From contig CBDBMR010000017.1 in assembly GCA_965207535.1 (NCBI GenBank), forward strand, positions 62,001 through 126,000: a stretch of 64,000 nt of DNA, written 5' to 3'. Source of the DNA: JAJDXO01 sp965207535. Lineage in GTDB: Bacteria > Pseudomonadota > Alphaproteobacteria > Rhodospirillales > UBA2165. Position numbers and translations under genes: made by a program. Shown here piece by piece: positions 43,362-52,791 of the stretch (position 1 is its first letter; each line of letters opens with the position of its first letter). The notes beneath the pieces were generated by a model. The model was not told the DNA's origin and ran no database searches. It saw only the letters and a program-made list of their open reading frames with translations.

Positions 43362-43847
43362 GTGGCGCGACGGCACACGATCGGCATCGCCTTGGTCATC
43401 GCGGTCATTGCCGCGGACCAGCTGACAAAATGGTGGATCGCCGCCTGGGTCATGCAGCCGCCGCGCCGCATCCCGGTGCTGCCGTTTTTCGATTTGGTGC
43501 TGGCATGGAATCAGGGCATCAGTTTCGGCATGTTCAATGCCGGCAGCGTTTGGGGTCCGTGGCTGTTGTCGGGAATCGCCCTGGTGATCGTCGTCTTTCT
43601 CGGGGTCTGGTTTCGCCGCGCCGAAATGCTGTCGACGACCCTTGCCCTCGGGTTGATTATGGGTGGGGCGCTGGGCAATGTGATCGACCGGTTGCGGCTC
43701 GGCGCGGTGATCGATTTCATCGATTTGCATGCCGGCGGCTATCACTGGCCGGCCTTCAACGTGGCCGATGCCGCTATTACCGTCGGCGCCGTATTGTTAA
43801 TCGTTGAAACGCTATTTTCCCGGGAGCGAAAGAAGCGTAATATTTAG
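43362..43847 (+). CDS. lspA: Lipoprotein signal peptidase
   Basis: A 161-residue inner-membrane aspartyl protease with four helices that cleaves prolipoproteins. The catalytic aspartates lie in GNVIDRLRLGAVIDFID and FNVADAAIT. It starts at a GTG two bases after the ileS stop. The next gene encodes a lipoprotein, a likely client. Confidence 0.95.
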   Translation: MARRHTIGIALVIAVIAADQLTKWWIAAWVMQPPRRIPVLPFFDLVLAWNQGISFGMFNAGSVWGPWLLSGIALVIVVFLGVWFRRAEMLSTTLALGLIMGGALGNVIDRLRLGAVIDFIDLHAGGYHWPAFNVADAAITVGAVLLIVETLFSRERKKRNI

Positions 43848-43871
43848 GACACGTGAAATTTGAGGTCCGTC

Positions 43872-44450
43872 ATGAACCGGCAGTTTCTGGGAGTTGGGGC
43901 AGGCCTATTGGCCATGGTCGCCCTAACCGCCTGCGAACAGACCAAACAGGCCCTTGGCCAGACCAAGCGGTCCCCGGACGAGTTCGCCGTCTACACGCGC
44001 GCGCCGCTAAGCACGCCCCCGGACTACCAGCTCCGTCCGCCGGCCCCGGGCGCCCAGCGCCCCCAGGCCGTCAGCCCGCGTGACCGGGTGGAGCGGACCA
44101 TCATCAACAGTGCAGGCAGGACGCCGCGACGGCCGGGTGACACCGTGCGGCCGGTGGCCGGCGCCAGCGCCGGGGAAACCGCCATCCTGCGCGCCGCCGG
44201 CGCCCTGAACACGGATCCGGGTATTCGTCTTCAGGTCGACAGCGAGACCCGTCGGATCGTCGAAGAATCCAATGACTTCGCGGAAAAGTTGGTATTTTGG
44301 CGTGATGCGCCGGACCCCTCGGTCGCCGTCGATCCGGTCGCGGAATCAAAGCGCATCCGGGATGCTCAAGCGCTCGGCAAGCCCATCAACAAAGGCGATG
44401 TGCCGGTCATCGAGCGACGGAAGAGAGCGATTTTGGAAGGCCTGTTCTAG
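43872..44450 (+). CDS. DUF3035 lipoprotein, BamF-like
   Basis: A 192-residue lipoprotein. The signal peptide ends in the lipobox LTAC, and the mature chain is Pro/Arg-rich and hydrophilic. It matches DUF3035 (PF11233), named BamF as a subunit of the outer-membrane beta-barrel assembly machine in Caulobacter. The ATG at 43872 has TGAGG upstream; a TTG 12 bases earlier is rejected. It follows lspA by 24 bp, and its stop abuts a partial repeat element. Confidence 0.85.
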   Translation: MNRQFLGVGAGLLAMVALTACEQTKQALGQTKRSPDEFAVYTRAPLSTPPDYQLRPPAPGAQRPQAVSPRDRVERTIINSAGRTPRRPGDTVRPVAGASAGETAILRAAGALNTDPGIRLQVDSETRRIVEESNDFAEKLVFWRDAPDPSVAVDPVAESKRIRDAQALGKPINKGDVPVIERRKRAILEGLF

Positions 44451-44514
44451 CCCGCATTTCCCGCCAGGGTCATGGTCTGCGCGGCGTTGTCGGGTCGACA
44501 GAGCAGGAGAGGCT
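44451..44514. mobile_element. Partial copy of the MITE-like element (left end only)
   Basis: About 64 bases from CCCGCATTTC to GAGAGGC match the first 64 bases of the element at 38954, with a few substitutions and one single-base deletion (GGTCGACAG versus GGTCCGACAG). It begins directly after the DUF3035 stop codon. The right end is missing; similarity stops at GAGAGGC. Its presence at a second locus supports a dispersed family. Confidence 0.75.
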
Positions 44515-44647
44515 GGCCTCCCAAAACCGCCGGATTACAAAATCGTAATATCACATTGGTGCGAGGCCGGTTTGCCCGGACCGTCCGCGGGCTATAATTT
44601 CGGCACCGATTTGCTCAACGGAAAACGGCAGGCAGCCCGTTAAACTC

Positions 44648-45988
44648 ATGATGTTCAGACGCACGCTCTTCACCGCCGCGGTTGCGGCGGCGGCTTGGCT
44701 CTCCGTCCTCCCGGCGGCGGCCGAGGTGTTCAACCCGAAAACCTTCACCCTGGAAAACGGGATGCAGGTGGTGGTGATTTCCAATCACCGGGCACCGATC
44801 GTCACCCATATGGTCTGGTACAAGGTGGGGTCCGCCGACGAGCCCCGCGGCAAATCGGGAATCGCTCATTTCGTCGAACATCTGATGTTCAAGGCGACCA
44901 AGAACCTGAAGTCCGGCGAGTTTTCGCGCACCGTGGCGCGTAACGGCGGGCGCGACAATGGATTCACCTCCTACGACTACACCGGCTATCACCAGAGTGT
45001 CGCCGCCGACCGGCTCGGCATCGTCATGCGGCTTGAAGCCGATCGGATGCGCAATCTGATCATCGATCCCAAGGAGGTGGAACCCGAGCGCCTGGTAGTG
45101 CTCGAGGAACGCCGGTCCCGGACCGACAACTCACCCGGCGCCAAGCTGTTCGAACAGGTGAATGCCGCGCTCTATCTGAATTACCCCTACCGCGATCCGA
45201 TCATCGGTTGGGAACACGAGATCAGGCAGATAGCGGTGGAAGACTTGCGGGCCTTCTACGACAAATGGTACTGGCCCAATAATGCGGTGCTGGTGGTCGC
45301 CGGCGACGTTACCGTCGATCAGGTCCGCCCCCTTGCCGAGAAGTATTACGGCGTCATCCCGCGGGGACCCGACATCAAGCGGGAACGGACCGCGGAGCCG
45401 CCCCACAACGCGGCACGCCGAGTGATCCTTCGAGACCGGCGGGTGCGGCAGCCGAGCGTCCGCAAACGCTATATGGCGCCGAGCCACGGCTACGGCGACA
45501 AGCGGCATATTTACGCGCTGCAGGTGCTGAGCGAGATCATCGGCGGCAATACGGGCGTCCTCGCCAAGTCGCTGGTGCGCGAGCGGAAAATCGCCGTCTC
45601 GGCAGGTGCGTTCTACCGCTCCGATGGAATCGGCCCCAGCGCGTTCACCTACTTCGCGTCCCCCGCACCCGGCGTTTCCATGGAAAAACTGGAGGCGGCG
45701 CTCCAGGTGGAGATCGACAAATTGCTGAAATCGGGCGTGACCGCCGACGAGGTGGCACGCGCCAAATCGCGCATGTCTGCCAGCGCCATCTATGCGCGGG
45801 ATTCTTCCGGGCGCGGGGCGCGGGTACTGGGCGCTGCGCTGGCCACGGGGCAGACCATCGAGGATGTGGAAGCGTGGCCCGAACGCATCGAGGCGGTCAC
45901 CCTGCAGCAGATCAATGAAGCAGCCAAGGCGGTGATGATCGAACGCAATTCGGTCACCGGCCTGCTGCTGGCCAAACGGCCGAGCTAG
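44648..45988 (+). CDS. Secreted M16-family zinc protease, active type
   Basis: A 446-residue pitrilysin-family protein with a signal peptide (residues 1-25, ending PAAA). The zinc motif HFVEH is at 74-78, with the distal glutamate in ERLVVLEERRSR. It is presumably periplasmic. An 11-bp gap separates it from the next M16 gene, which lacks the zinc motif, so the two probably form a heterodimer. Two adjacent ATGs at the start are both possible. Confidence 0.92.
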   Translation: MMFRRTLFTAAVAAAAWLSVLPAAAEVFNPKTFTLENGMQVVVISNHRAPIVTHMVWYKVGSADEPRGKSGIAHFVEHLMFKATKNLKSGEFSRTVARNGGRDNGFTSYDYTGYHQSVAADRLGIVMRLEADRMRNLIIDPKEVEPERLVVLEERRSRTDNSPGAKLFEQVNAALYLNYPYRDPIIGWEHEIRQIAVEDLRAFYDKWYWPNNAVLVVAGDVTVDQVRPLAEKYYGVIPRGPDIKRERTAEPPHNAARRVILRDRRVRQPSVRKRYMAPSHGYGDKRHIYALQVLSEIIGGNTGVLAKSLVRERKIAVSAGAFYRSDGIGPSAFTYFASPAPGVSMEKLEAALQVEIDKLLKSGVTADEVARAKSRMSASAIYARDSSGRGARVLGAALATGQTIEDVEAWPERIEAVTLQQINEAAKAVMIERNSVTGLLLAKRPS

Positions 45989-45999
45989 AGGATGAAACC

Positions 46000-47331
46000 A
46001 TGAGCCGAGCACGCCTCGCCGGCATGAGTGCCGCTGTCTTCGCCGCCCTTGTATTGACCGCGCCACCGGCCCACGCCGCCGTCAAGGTTCAAGAAGCTGT
46101 CAGCGCCAAGGGAATCACCGCCTGGCTGGTCGAGGACCACACCAACCCGATTATCTCGGTCAATTTCGCCTTTCGCGGCGGCAGCGCGCTCGACCCGCAT
46201 GGCAAGGACGGGGTCGCCAATCTGGTTTCGGCGACCCTCGATGAAGGCGCCGGCGACATGGACGGCGAAACCTTTCAGCGGCGCCTTGAAGACCTCTCCA
46301 TCTCGCTCAGCTTCTCCGCCGGGCTCGACACGTTTTCGGGCCGGATGCGCACCCTCACCCGCAATCGGGACGACGCGTTCGGGTTGCTGAAACTGGCGAT
46401 CACCCGGCCGCGCTTCGATCCCGAAGCCGTCGAGCGAATTCGCTCCCAGGTCCTGGCCGGTCTCCGCCGGGCATCGGAAAACCCGCGGCGGCTCGCCAAT
46501 CGGGCCATGTTCCAAACCGTGTTCCCGGACCATCCCTACGGCCGTCCCACGGATGGGACCCTTGAGACGGTTCCGGTTATCAAGATCGCCGACCTGAAGG
46601 CCTTCGCCGCCCGGCGGCTGGCCCGCGACAACCTGGTCATCGGGGTGGTCGGCGATATCACGGCGGCGGAATTGAAAACCCTGCTCGATACGACCTTCGG
46701 CGAACTTCCCGCGACCGCCGAGCCCTGGGAAGTACCGGATGTCATCGCGGCGGCCGCGGGCAAGCGGGTGGTGATCGAGAAGCCGATTCCCCAAAGCGTC
46801 ATCCGGTTTGGTCATGCGGGGATCAAGCGCGAGGATCCCGATTTTTACGCCGCCTATGTGATGAACTACGTTCTCGGCGGCGGCGGGTTCGAATCCCGGC
46901 TCCATCACGAGGTGCGGGAGAAGCGCGGCCTTGCCTATTCCGCCTTCAGCTACCTTGCGCCCCTGGATCATTCGGCGCTGATTGTCGGCGGCGCGGGAAC
47001 GGCGAATGCCCAGGCCTCCCAAACCATCGACATCGTGCGCGCCGAGTGGAAGCGCATGGCCGAACAGGGACTGTCCGAGATCGAACTCGAGGACGCCAAG
47101 ACATATCTGACCGGATCCTACGCCCTGCGATTCGGCTCCAGCCCGCGAATCGCGGCCATGCTGACCGGCGTTCAGCTGGAAAATTTGGGCCGCGACTATT
47201 TCGACATCCGCAACTCGCTGATCGAAAAAGTGACCCTCGACGACGCCAACCGGGTCGCGAAGAGCCTGTTGCGCCCGGAAAACCTGACGCTCGTCGTGGT
47301 CGGCCAACCGGAAAACATCTCCGCCAACTGA
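46000..47331 (+). CDS. Secreted M16-family protein without zinc motif
   Basis: A 443-residue homologue of the preceding protease with a signal peptide (to about residue 26, AHA). At the place of HxxEH it has NLVSATL (residues 74-80), so all three motif residues are lost. It keeps the C-terminal REKRGLAYSAFSY substrate-binding motif. This resembles the inactive partner (alpha) of MPP-like pairs and supports a non-catalytic role in substrate capture with its neighbour. Confidence 0.9.
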   Translation: MSRARLAGMSAAVFAALVLTAPPAHAAVKVQEAVSAKGITAWLVEDHTNPIISVNFAFRGGSALDPHGKDGVANLVSATLDEGAGDMDGETFQRRLEDLSISLSFSAGLDTFSGRMRTLTRNRDDAFGLLKLAITRPRFDPEAVERIRSQVLAGLRRASENPRRLANRAMFQTVFPDHPYGRPTDGTLETVPVIKIADLKAFAARRLARDNLVIGVVGDITAAELKTLLDTTFGELPATAEPWEVPDVIAAAAGKRVVIEKPIPQSVIRFGHAGIKREDPDFYAAYVMNYVLGGGGFESRLHHEVREKRGLAYSAFSYLAPLDHSALIVGGAGTANAQASQTIDIVRAEWKRMAEQGLSEIELEDAKTYLTGSYALRFGSSPRIAAMLTGVQLENLGRDYFDIRNSLIEKVTLDDANRVAKSLLRPENLTLVVVGQPENISAN

Positions 47332-47434
47332 CCGGCCGCGGCCGATCAAGCCTTCCCGAGGGGACGCGCTGGCTGGCCATCGTCCCAAGTGCTAGTGTGA
47401 GCCGCCCTTTGGACCGGATTGGAATTGATCGCCA

Positions 47435-48769
47435 GTGGCGTACTACATCCATGATGTCGATGCTTGTTTGAGCCCCGTGATCGGTCCGGACGGCCTTGAG
47501 CCGGATGTCTTTGGCGCTTGGGTGGGCCGCACCGCTTCGGCTCTCGAAACCCTTAGATCCCGGCACGCGGACGGCAGCTTGCCCCTGTTGCGGCTGCCGG
47601 AACGAAACGACGACGTGGCGGCGCTCGAGCCCGTCGCCGAGCGCCTCCGCGAGAACTTCAGGGACATCGTCGTGCTGGGAACCGGCGGTTCCAGCCTCGG
47701 CGGCAAAAGTCTATCGGCGCTCGCCGACCCGGGGGCGCCGCTTCCGGATGGCGGCCGGCCCGACGGCCCGCGGCTGCATTTCATGGACAATATCGACCCG
47801 GTCAGTTTCGATCGCCTGTTCGCCCGCACCGACCCGGCGGCCACCGCCTTCATCGTTATCTCGAAGTCCGGCGGCACCGCCGAGACGCTGACCCAATTCC
47901 TCTACTGCCTGGATGTCTTTCGAAAGGCCCTGCCCGCCGGGACGCTCGGCCGGCACTTCCTCGTCGTAACCGAGCCCCGGGACAATCCCCTGCGCCGGCT
48001 GGCCGAGGAATACGGCTTCGAGACCCTCGATCACGACCGGGGCATCGGCGGCCGGTACTCGGTGCTTTCCGTCGTTGGCTTGCTGCCGGCGATGATCGCC
48101 GGCCTGGATGCGGAAGCGGTGCGCCGGGGGGCGGCCTCGGTCCTGAGGCCCATTCTCGGGCACGCGGGACCGGAGGAAACGCCGCCGGCGGTTGGCGCCG
48201 CATTGGCGGTCGCCCTCTCCAGGGAACGGGCCATATCGCAGCTTGTCCTAATGCCGTATGTCGACCGCCTCTATGATTTCGCCTTCTGGTACCGCCAGTT
48301 ATGGGCCGAGAGCCTCGGCAAGAACGGCGAGGGAACCACCCCGGTCAACGCGCTCGGCACCGTCGATCAGCACAGCCAGCTGCAGCTCTACCTGGCAGGC
48401 CCCAAGGACAAGGCCTACACCGTCATTTTCGGCCCGTCCGCCGGCACCGGAGGCCGGGTGCCCGAGGACCTCGCCGGCGACGGCGATCTGTCTTATCTTG
48501 CGGGACGCAGAATGGGCGACCTCCTGGACGCGGAGCAGCGGGCAACGGCCGATACGCTGATCGCCAACCAACGGCCGACACGCAGGATCACCCTGCCCGA
48601 GGTCAATGAGGAGAGCGTCGGGGCCTTGATGATGCATTTCATGCTGGAGACGATCATCGCCGCGCAACTGTTGAACGTGGACGCCTTCGATCAGCCGGCC
48701 GTCGAACAGGGAAAGGTCCTCGCGCGCGAATACCTGGGCCAGGGCGCGGGACAGGAAGAAATCCAATGA
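47435..48769 (+). CDS. pgi: Glucose-6-phosphate isomerase
   Basis: A 444-residue enzyme interconverting glucose-6-phosphate and fructose-6-phosphate. The SIS phosphate-binding blocks VLGTGGSSLGGKSL and VISKSGGTAETL are present, together with the active-site region SLGKNGEGTTPVNALGTVDQ. It is shorter than E. coli Pgi, like the compact forms of many bacteria. GTG start at 47435; its stop overlaps the mutL ATG by four bases. Confidence 0.94.
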   Translation: MAYYIHDVDACLSPVIGPDGLEPDVFGAWVGRTASALETLRSRHADGSLPLLRLPERNDDVAALEPVAERLRENFRDIVVLGTGGSSLGGKSLSALADPGAPLPDGGRPDGPRLHFMDNIDPVSFDRLFARTDPAATAFIVISKSGGTAETLTQFLYCLDVFRKALPAGTLGRHFLVVTEPRDNPLRRLAEEYGFETLDHDRGIGGRYSVLSVVGLLPAMIAGLDAEAVRRGAASVLRPILGHAGPEETPPAVGAALAVALSRERAISQLVLMPYVDRLYDFAFWYRQLWAESLGKNGEGTTPVNALGTVDQHSQLQLYLAGPKDKAYTVIFGPSAGTGGRVPEDLAGDGDLSYLAGRRMGDLLDAEQRATADTLIANQRPTRRITLPEVNEESVGALMMHFMLETIIAAQLLNVDAFDQPAVEQGKVLAREYLGQGAGQEEIQ

Positions 48770-50598
48770 CCATCCGCATTCTCGGTCCCAATCTGATCAA
48801 CCAGATCGCCGCCGGCGAGGTGGTCGAGCGGCCTGCCTCCGCGGTCAAGGAACTGGTCGAGAACAGCATCGACGCGGGTGCCCGGCGTATCGACATCGTG
48901 GTGACCGATGGCGGGCGGGTCGCCCTGTCGGTCGCGGATGACGGCCACGGAATGGACGCCGACGACCTGGCGCTTGCGGTTCAGCGCCATGCGACCTCCA
49001 AATTGCCGGACGAAGACCTGGAGAATATCCATACCTTGGGGTTCCGGGGCGAGGCACTGCCATCCATCGGCTCCGTCGCCCGGTTGACCGTCACCAGCCG
49101 CACCGCCGACGCCGACAGCGCCTGGGAAATCAACGTCGAAGGCGGAGCGGTCTCGGGGCCGGAGCCGGCGGCCCATCCGCCGGGCACCCGGGTCGAGGTT
49201 CGCGATCTTTTCTATGCGACGCCGGCGCGCCTCAAATTTCTCAAGGCCCCGCAGACCGAGCGCAACCATACGGTTGACGCCGTGCGGCGTCTGGCCATGG
49301 CGCATCCCGGGATCGCCTTTTCCCTGTCGGAGGGTGAACGCCGGATTCTCAAACTGCCGCCGGCGCAGGGGGATCTCCTCTCGGCGCGTCTCGACCGCCT
49401 GGATGCCATCATGAGCAACGACTTCGGCGCCAACGCCCTGCCCATCGAGGCGGCGCGGGACGGCATCAAGCTGACCGGTCATATCGGCCTGCCGACGCTG
49501 AATCGCGGCAATGCCCAGATGCAGTTCCTGTTCGTCAATGGCCGGCCGGTGCGGGACAAGCTGCTGCAAGGCGCGGTTCGCGCCGCCTACCGGGATTTTC
49601 TCGCCCACGACCGGCACCCCCTGCTGGCGCTGTTTCTGGAAATCCCGCCCCAGGCGGTCGACGTCAATGCCCATCCGGCGAAGACCGAGGTGAGGTTCCG
49701 CGATCCGGGTCTGGTTCGTGGGCTGATCGTCAGCGCCCTCAAGCATGCGCTCGCCGAAGCCGGGCATCGGGCCTCCACCACGGTCAGCTCGGCGGCCCTC
49801 GGCGCCATGCGGCCGGCCGATACGCCGCGGACCGGGTTCCTGCCCCGTCAGCCCGCCGGCAGCGGCCTGCCGCCGTCGGCGGCGGGGAACACGGCGCTGG
49901 CGGAGACCGCTCATGGGTTCCATCGGCCGCTGGATCAGGCGTATCAGGCGGATCATGGGAGCCACGTCACAACGCCGTCCGCACCCGAAGCGGCTTACCA
50001 GGCGGACGAGGACGAGCATTACCCGCTCGGGGCCGCCCGGGCCCAGCTTCACGAGACCTATATCGTTGCTCAAACGGACGAAGGGATCGTCATTGTCGAT
50101 CAGCACGCCGCCCATGAACGGCTTGTCTACGAAGACATGAAGAAGGCGCTCGCCGCCGGCGGCATCCAACGGCAAGCGCTCCTGATTCCGGAAGTGGTGG
50201 AGTTGGATGAAGCCGCGGCGGAGAGAATTCTTGCACGTACGCAGGAACTGACCGAGCTGGGATTGGCGGTCGAAGCATTCGGCACCGGCGCCGTGGTGGT
50301 GCGCGAAACCCCGGCGCTGCTGGGCGAGATCGATGCCGCCGGCCTGATCCGCGATCTTGCCGACGATCTCGCCGAGTACGACACCACCCTTTCACTCGAG
50401 TCCCGGCTGGCCGACGTATGCTCGACCATGGCCTGTCACGGCAGCGTACGCGCCGGCCGCCGACTGAACGCGCCGGAAATGAATGCATTGCTGCGCCAGA
50501 TGGAGGCGACCCCGCACTCGGGACAGTGCAATCACGGCCGTCCCACCTACGTGGAATTGCGGCTCGCCGATATCGAACGCCTGTTCGGCCGCCGCTGA
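48766..50598 (+). CDS. mutL: DNA mismatch repair protein MutL
   Basis: A 610-residue MutL. The N-terminal GHKL ATPase motifs are IAAGEVVERPASAVKELVEN, DDGHGM and TLGFRGEAL. The C-terminal dimer domain carries DQHAAHERLVYE (from residue 445), which fits the DQHA(X)2E(X)4E endonuclease motif, plus ACHGSVRAGR and CNHGRPT. It is therefore likely a nicking MutL, used in organisms without MutH. Coupled to pgi by a 4-bp overlap and convergent with rsmD. Confidence 0.95.
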   Translation: MTIRILGPNLINQIAAGEVVERPASAVKELVENSIDAGARRIDIVVTDGGRVALSVADDGHGMDADDLALAVQRHATSKLPDEDLENIHTLGFRGEALPSIGSVARLTVTSRTADADSAWEINVEGGAVSGPEPAAHPPGTRVEVRDLFYATPARLKFLKAPQTERNHTVDAVRRLAMAHPGIAFSLSEGERRILKLPPAQGDLLSARLDRLDAIMSNDFGANALPIEAARDGIKLTGHIGLPTLNRGNAQMQFLFVNGRPVRDKLLQGAVRAAYRDFLAHDRHPLLALFLEIPPQAVDVNAHPAKTEVRFRDPGLVRGLIVSALKHALAEAGHRASTTVSSAALGAMRPADTPRTGFLPRQPAGSGLPPSAAGNTALAETAHGFHRPLDQAYQADHGSHVTTPSAPEAAYQADEDEHYPLGAARAQLHETYIVAQTDEGIVIVDQHAAHERLVYEDMKKALAAGGIQRQALLIPEVVELDEAAAERILARTQELTELGLAVEAFGTGAVVVRETPALLGEIDAAGLIRDLADDLAEYDTTLSLESRLADVCSTMACHGSVRAGRRLNAPEMNALLRQMEATPHSGQCNHGRPTYVELRLADIERLFGRR

Positions 50599-50656
50599 TT
50601 GGCGCAAAAGATGTAGCCGTCCCGGTGAACGACGACGGCATCCGGGGACCAATCCA

Positions 50657-51223
50657 TCAACCCGCCAGTCTAGCCCGCAGGAACGAAATCCGTGCCTGCC
50701 CGTAGGTGCGCCGGTCCTCGATGGCGTAGCCGATGGGCGCCTCGAAATCGTGTTTGCTCCGTGTTTCGACGACGCACACCGCGTGCTCCCCCAACAAACC
50801 GGCCGATGCCAGGGATTCCAGCGCAGCCGCCTCCAGACCCTCATCGTAGGGCGGATCGAGAAACACCAAATCGAAAGGCCCCGAGATACCGGCTTCATTC
50901 GTCAACCGGGCCGCATCCGCCCGCACGATCCGGGCCCGGTCCGCTACTTCGAGATCCTCGACATTCGTCTGGATAACCTCGAGGGACGGGGCGGCGTTGT
51001 CGATCAGCACCGCCGACGCGGCCCCGCGTGACAGCGCTTCCAGGCCATAGGCGCCCGACCCTGCAAACAGGTCCAGAACCCGGGCGCCGTCGAGGCCGAC
51101 CCCCATCCCATGAGCGAGGATATTGAACACCGCTTCCCGTGCCCGGTCGGAGGTTGGACGCACCGATCGGCCGGACGGTACCGCGATGCGCCGCCCCCTA
51201 AGACTGCCGCCGACGATCCGCAT
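50657..51223 (-). CDS. rsmD: 16S rRNA (guanine966-N2)-methyltransferase
   Basis: A 188-residue SAM-dependent methyltransferase. It has the N-terminal MRIVGGSLRGRRIAVP, the SAM site VLDLFAGSGAYGLEALSRGA and the catalytic DPPY in FLDPPYDEG. It methylates G966 of 16S rRNA. It overlaps the pseudouridine synthase gene by 26 bp, a common pairing of rRNA-modifying genes. Confidence 0.95.
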   Translation of the reverse strand: MRIVGGSLRGRRIAVPSGRSVRPTSDRAREAVFNILAHGMGVGLDGARVLDLFAGSGAYGLEALSRGAASAVLIDNAAPSLEVIQTNVEDLEVADRARIVRADAARLTNEAGISGPFDLVFLDPPYDEGLEAAALESLASAGLLGEHAVCVVETRSKHDFEAPIGYAIEDRRTYGQARISFLRARLAG

Positions 51224-51977
51224 CGCCGATGAATTTCCCCAGTTGTTCGCGAAGCACCTTGGGCCTGACCTCGTCTACGTCCCCCTTGGGCAGCGATCCC
51301 AGTTGAAACGGGCCGTAAGCCGTTCGAATCAAACGGTTCACCGGCCATCCCAGGTACTCCATGAGATTCCGAATTTCCCTGTTCTTGCCTTCACGGAGAG
51401 ATACGGTCAGCCAGGCATTGGCGCCTTGTTGCCGGTCAAGCGACGCATCGACGCCGCGATAGGCGATGCCGTCCACCTCGACACCCCCGGCGAGACCGGC
51501 CAGCCGGGATTCATCGACCCGGCCGTGGACCCGCACCCGATAGCGCCGTACCCATCCCGTCGACGGCAACTCCAGGTGCCGCGCGAGGCCGCCATCGTTG
51601 GTCAGCAGCAACAGGCCCTCCGAATTCAGATCGAGGCGTCCGACAGAAATGACCCGCGGCATGTGATCGGGCAGGCGCTCGAAGACGGTCGGGCGCGCCT
51701 CCGGGTCATTGTGGGTGGTCAGCACGCCGCCGACCTTGTGATAACGCCAAAGGCGGACGGGCGCCCGGCCGCCGACGGTTTCGCCATCGACGGTGATGAG
51801 ATTCCCGCCTGTAACGTTGCGGGCCGGTGAGCGCAGCACCTCCCCGTCGACCGCGACCCGGCCCTGGCCGATGAGTTTCTCGGCCTCGCGACGGGAGCAG
51901 ATGCCGGCACGGGCCAGCACCTTGGCGATACGCTCTCCGGGATGGGACCCCGGCGGGTCTTCGGCGGCCCTAGCCAT
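51198..51977 (-). CDS. RsuA/RluB-family rRNA pseudouridine synthase
   Basis: A 259-residue enzyme with an N-terminal S4 RNA-binding domain (ERIAKVLARAGICSRREAE) and a pseudouridine synthase domain. The catalytic aspartate is in VGRLDLNSEGLLLLTNDG. It modifies 23S rRNA (RluB type) or 16S rRNA (RsuA type); I favour RluB by length. The start at 51977 overlaps the amidotransferase stop by 8 bp; 51989 is the alternative. Confidence 0.9.
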   Translation of the reverse strand: MARAAEDPPGSHPGERIAKVLARAGICSRREAEKLIGQGRVAVDGEVLRSPARNVTGGNLITVDGETVGGRAPVRLWRYHKVGGVLTTHNDPEARPTVFERLPDHMPRVISVGRLDLNSEGLLLLTNDGGLARHLELPSTGWVRRYRVRVHGRVDESRLAGLAGGVEVDGIAYRGVDASLDRQQGANAWLTVSLREGKNREIRNLMEYLGWPVNRLIRTAYGPFQLGSLPKGDVDEVRPKVLREQLGKFIGDADRRRQS

Positions 51978-52698
51978 GACGGGCGGCATCGACGAAAGCG
52001 GCGAATATCCGGATATCGGCCGCGTCGACCTCGAACTCCGGGTGCCACTGAACGCCGATGCAGAATTTTTCGCGCGGGGCCTCGACCCCCTCGATCACGC
52101 CGTCATCGGCGGTCGCATTGACCACGGCATCGCCGGGCAGGTCCTTGACCGCCTGGTGGTGGGCGGAGTTGACCGACATGCGGGCCACACCGACGATCTC
52201 CCGCAACTTGGTGCCGTCGACAATTTGGACGTCGTGCCCCGCCTCATGCCGGGGATTGGGCTGCTCGTGCGCCAGCGCCGCCGGGACTTCATCGGGAATA
52301 TGCTGGATCAGGGTGCCGCCGAGCGCGACGGCCAACAACTGCTGGCCGCCGCAGATACCGAGGACGGGCATGTCCTCTGCCAGCGCGCCACGGGTGATCG
52401 CCAATTCGAAATCCGTGCGCCGTTCCTTGAGGATGACCGTATCGTGGCGTTCGGTCTCGCCGTACAGGCCGGGATCCACATCGAAGTGGCCCCCGGTCAC
52501 CAGCAGTCCGTCGATCCGGTGGAGATAGTCCCCGGCAAGGCCCGGCTCGTTGGGCAACAGCAAGGGCAGGCCGCCCGCCTTCACCACGGCGCCGGCATAG
52601 TTCTGGCGTAGCGCGTACCACGGATATTTGGAGTACGCGCCGCTCTCCTCGGCATCGACGGTGATGCCGATGACCGGCGTTTCCAGGGTCTCGGTCAT
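51970..52698 (-). CDS. Class I glutamine amidotransferase-like gamma-glutamyl hydrolase (C26)
   Basis: A 242-residue protein of the gamma-glutamyl-GABA hydrolase (PuuD-like) family. The nucleophile is C116 in GICGGQQLLAVALGG, and the His-Glu pair is in GVQWHPEFE. It may free GABA or other amines from gamma-glutamyl conjugates; no other putrescine genes are near, so the substrate is uncertain. First gene of a leftward run with the pseudouridine synthase and rsmD. Confidence 0.88.
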   Translation of the reverse strand: MTETLETPVIGITVDAEESGAYSKYPWYALRQNYAGAVVKAGGLPLLLPNEPGLAGDYLHRIDGLLVTGGHFDVDPGLYGETERHDTVILKERRTDFELAITRGALAEDMPVLGICGGQQLLAVALGGTLIQHIPDEVPAALAHEQPNPRHEAGHDVQIVDGTKLREIVGVARMSVNSAHHQAVKDLPGDAVVNATADDGVIEGVEAPREKFCIGVQWHPEFEVDAADIRIFAAFVDAARHG

Positions 52699-52791
52699 GG
52701 CCGCACTTTAGGCCCGCCGGGAATTGCGCGCAATCTCGCGGCGGCCGGGGCCCGGCTTGACGTGGTGCGGGCCGGGCGACACTGTCTCGGC

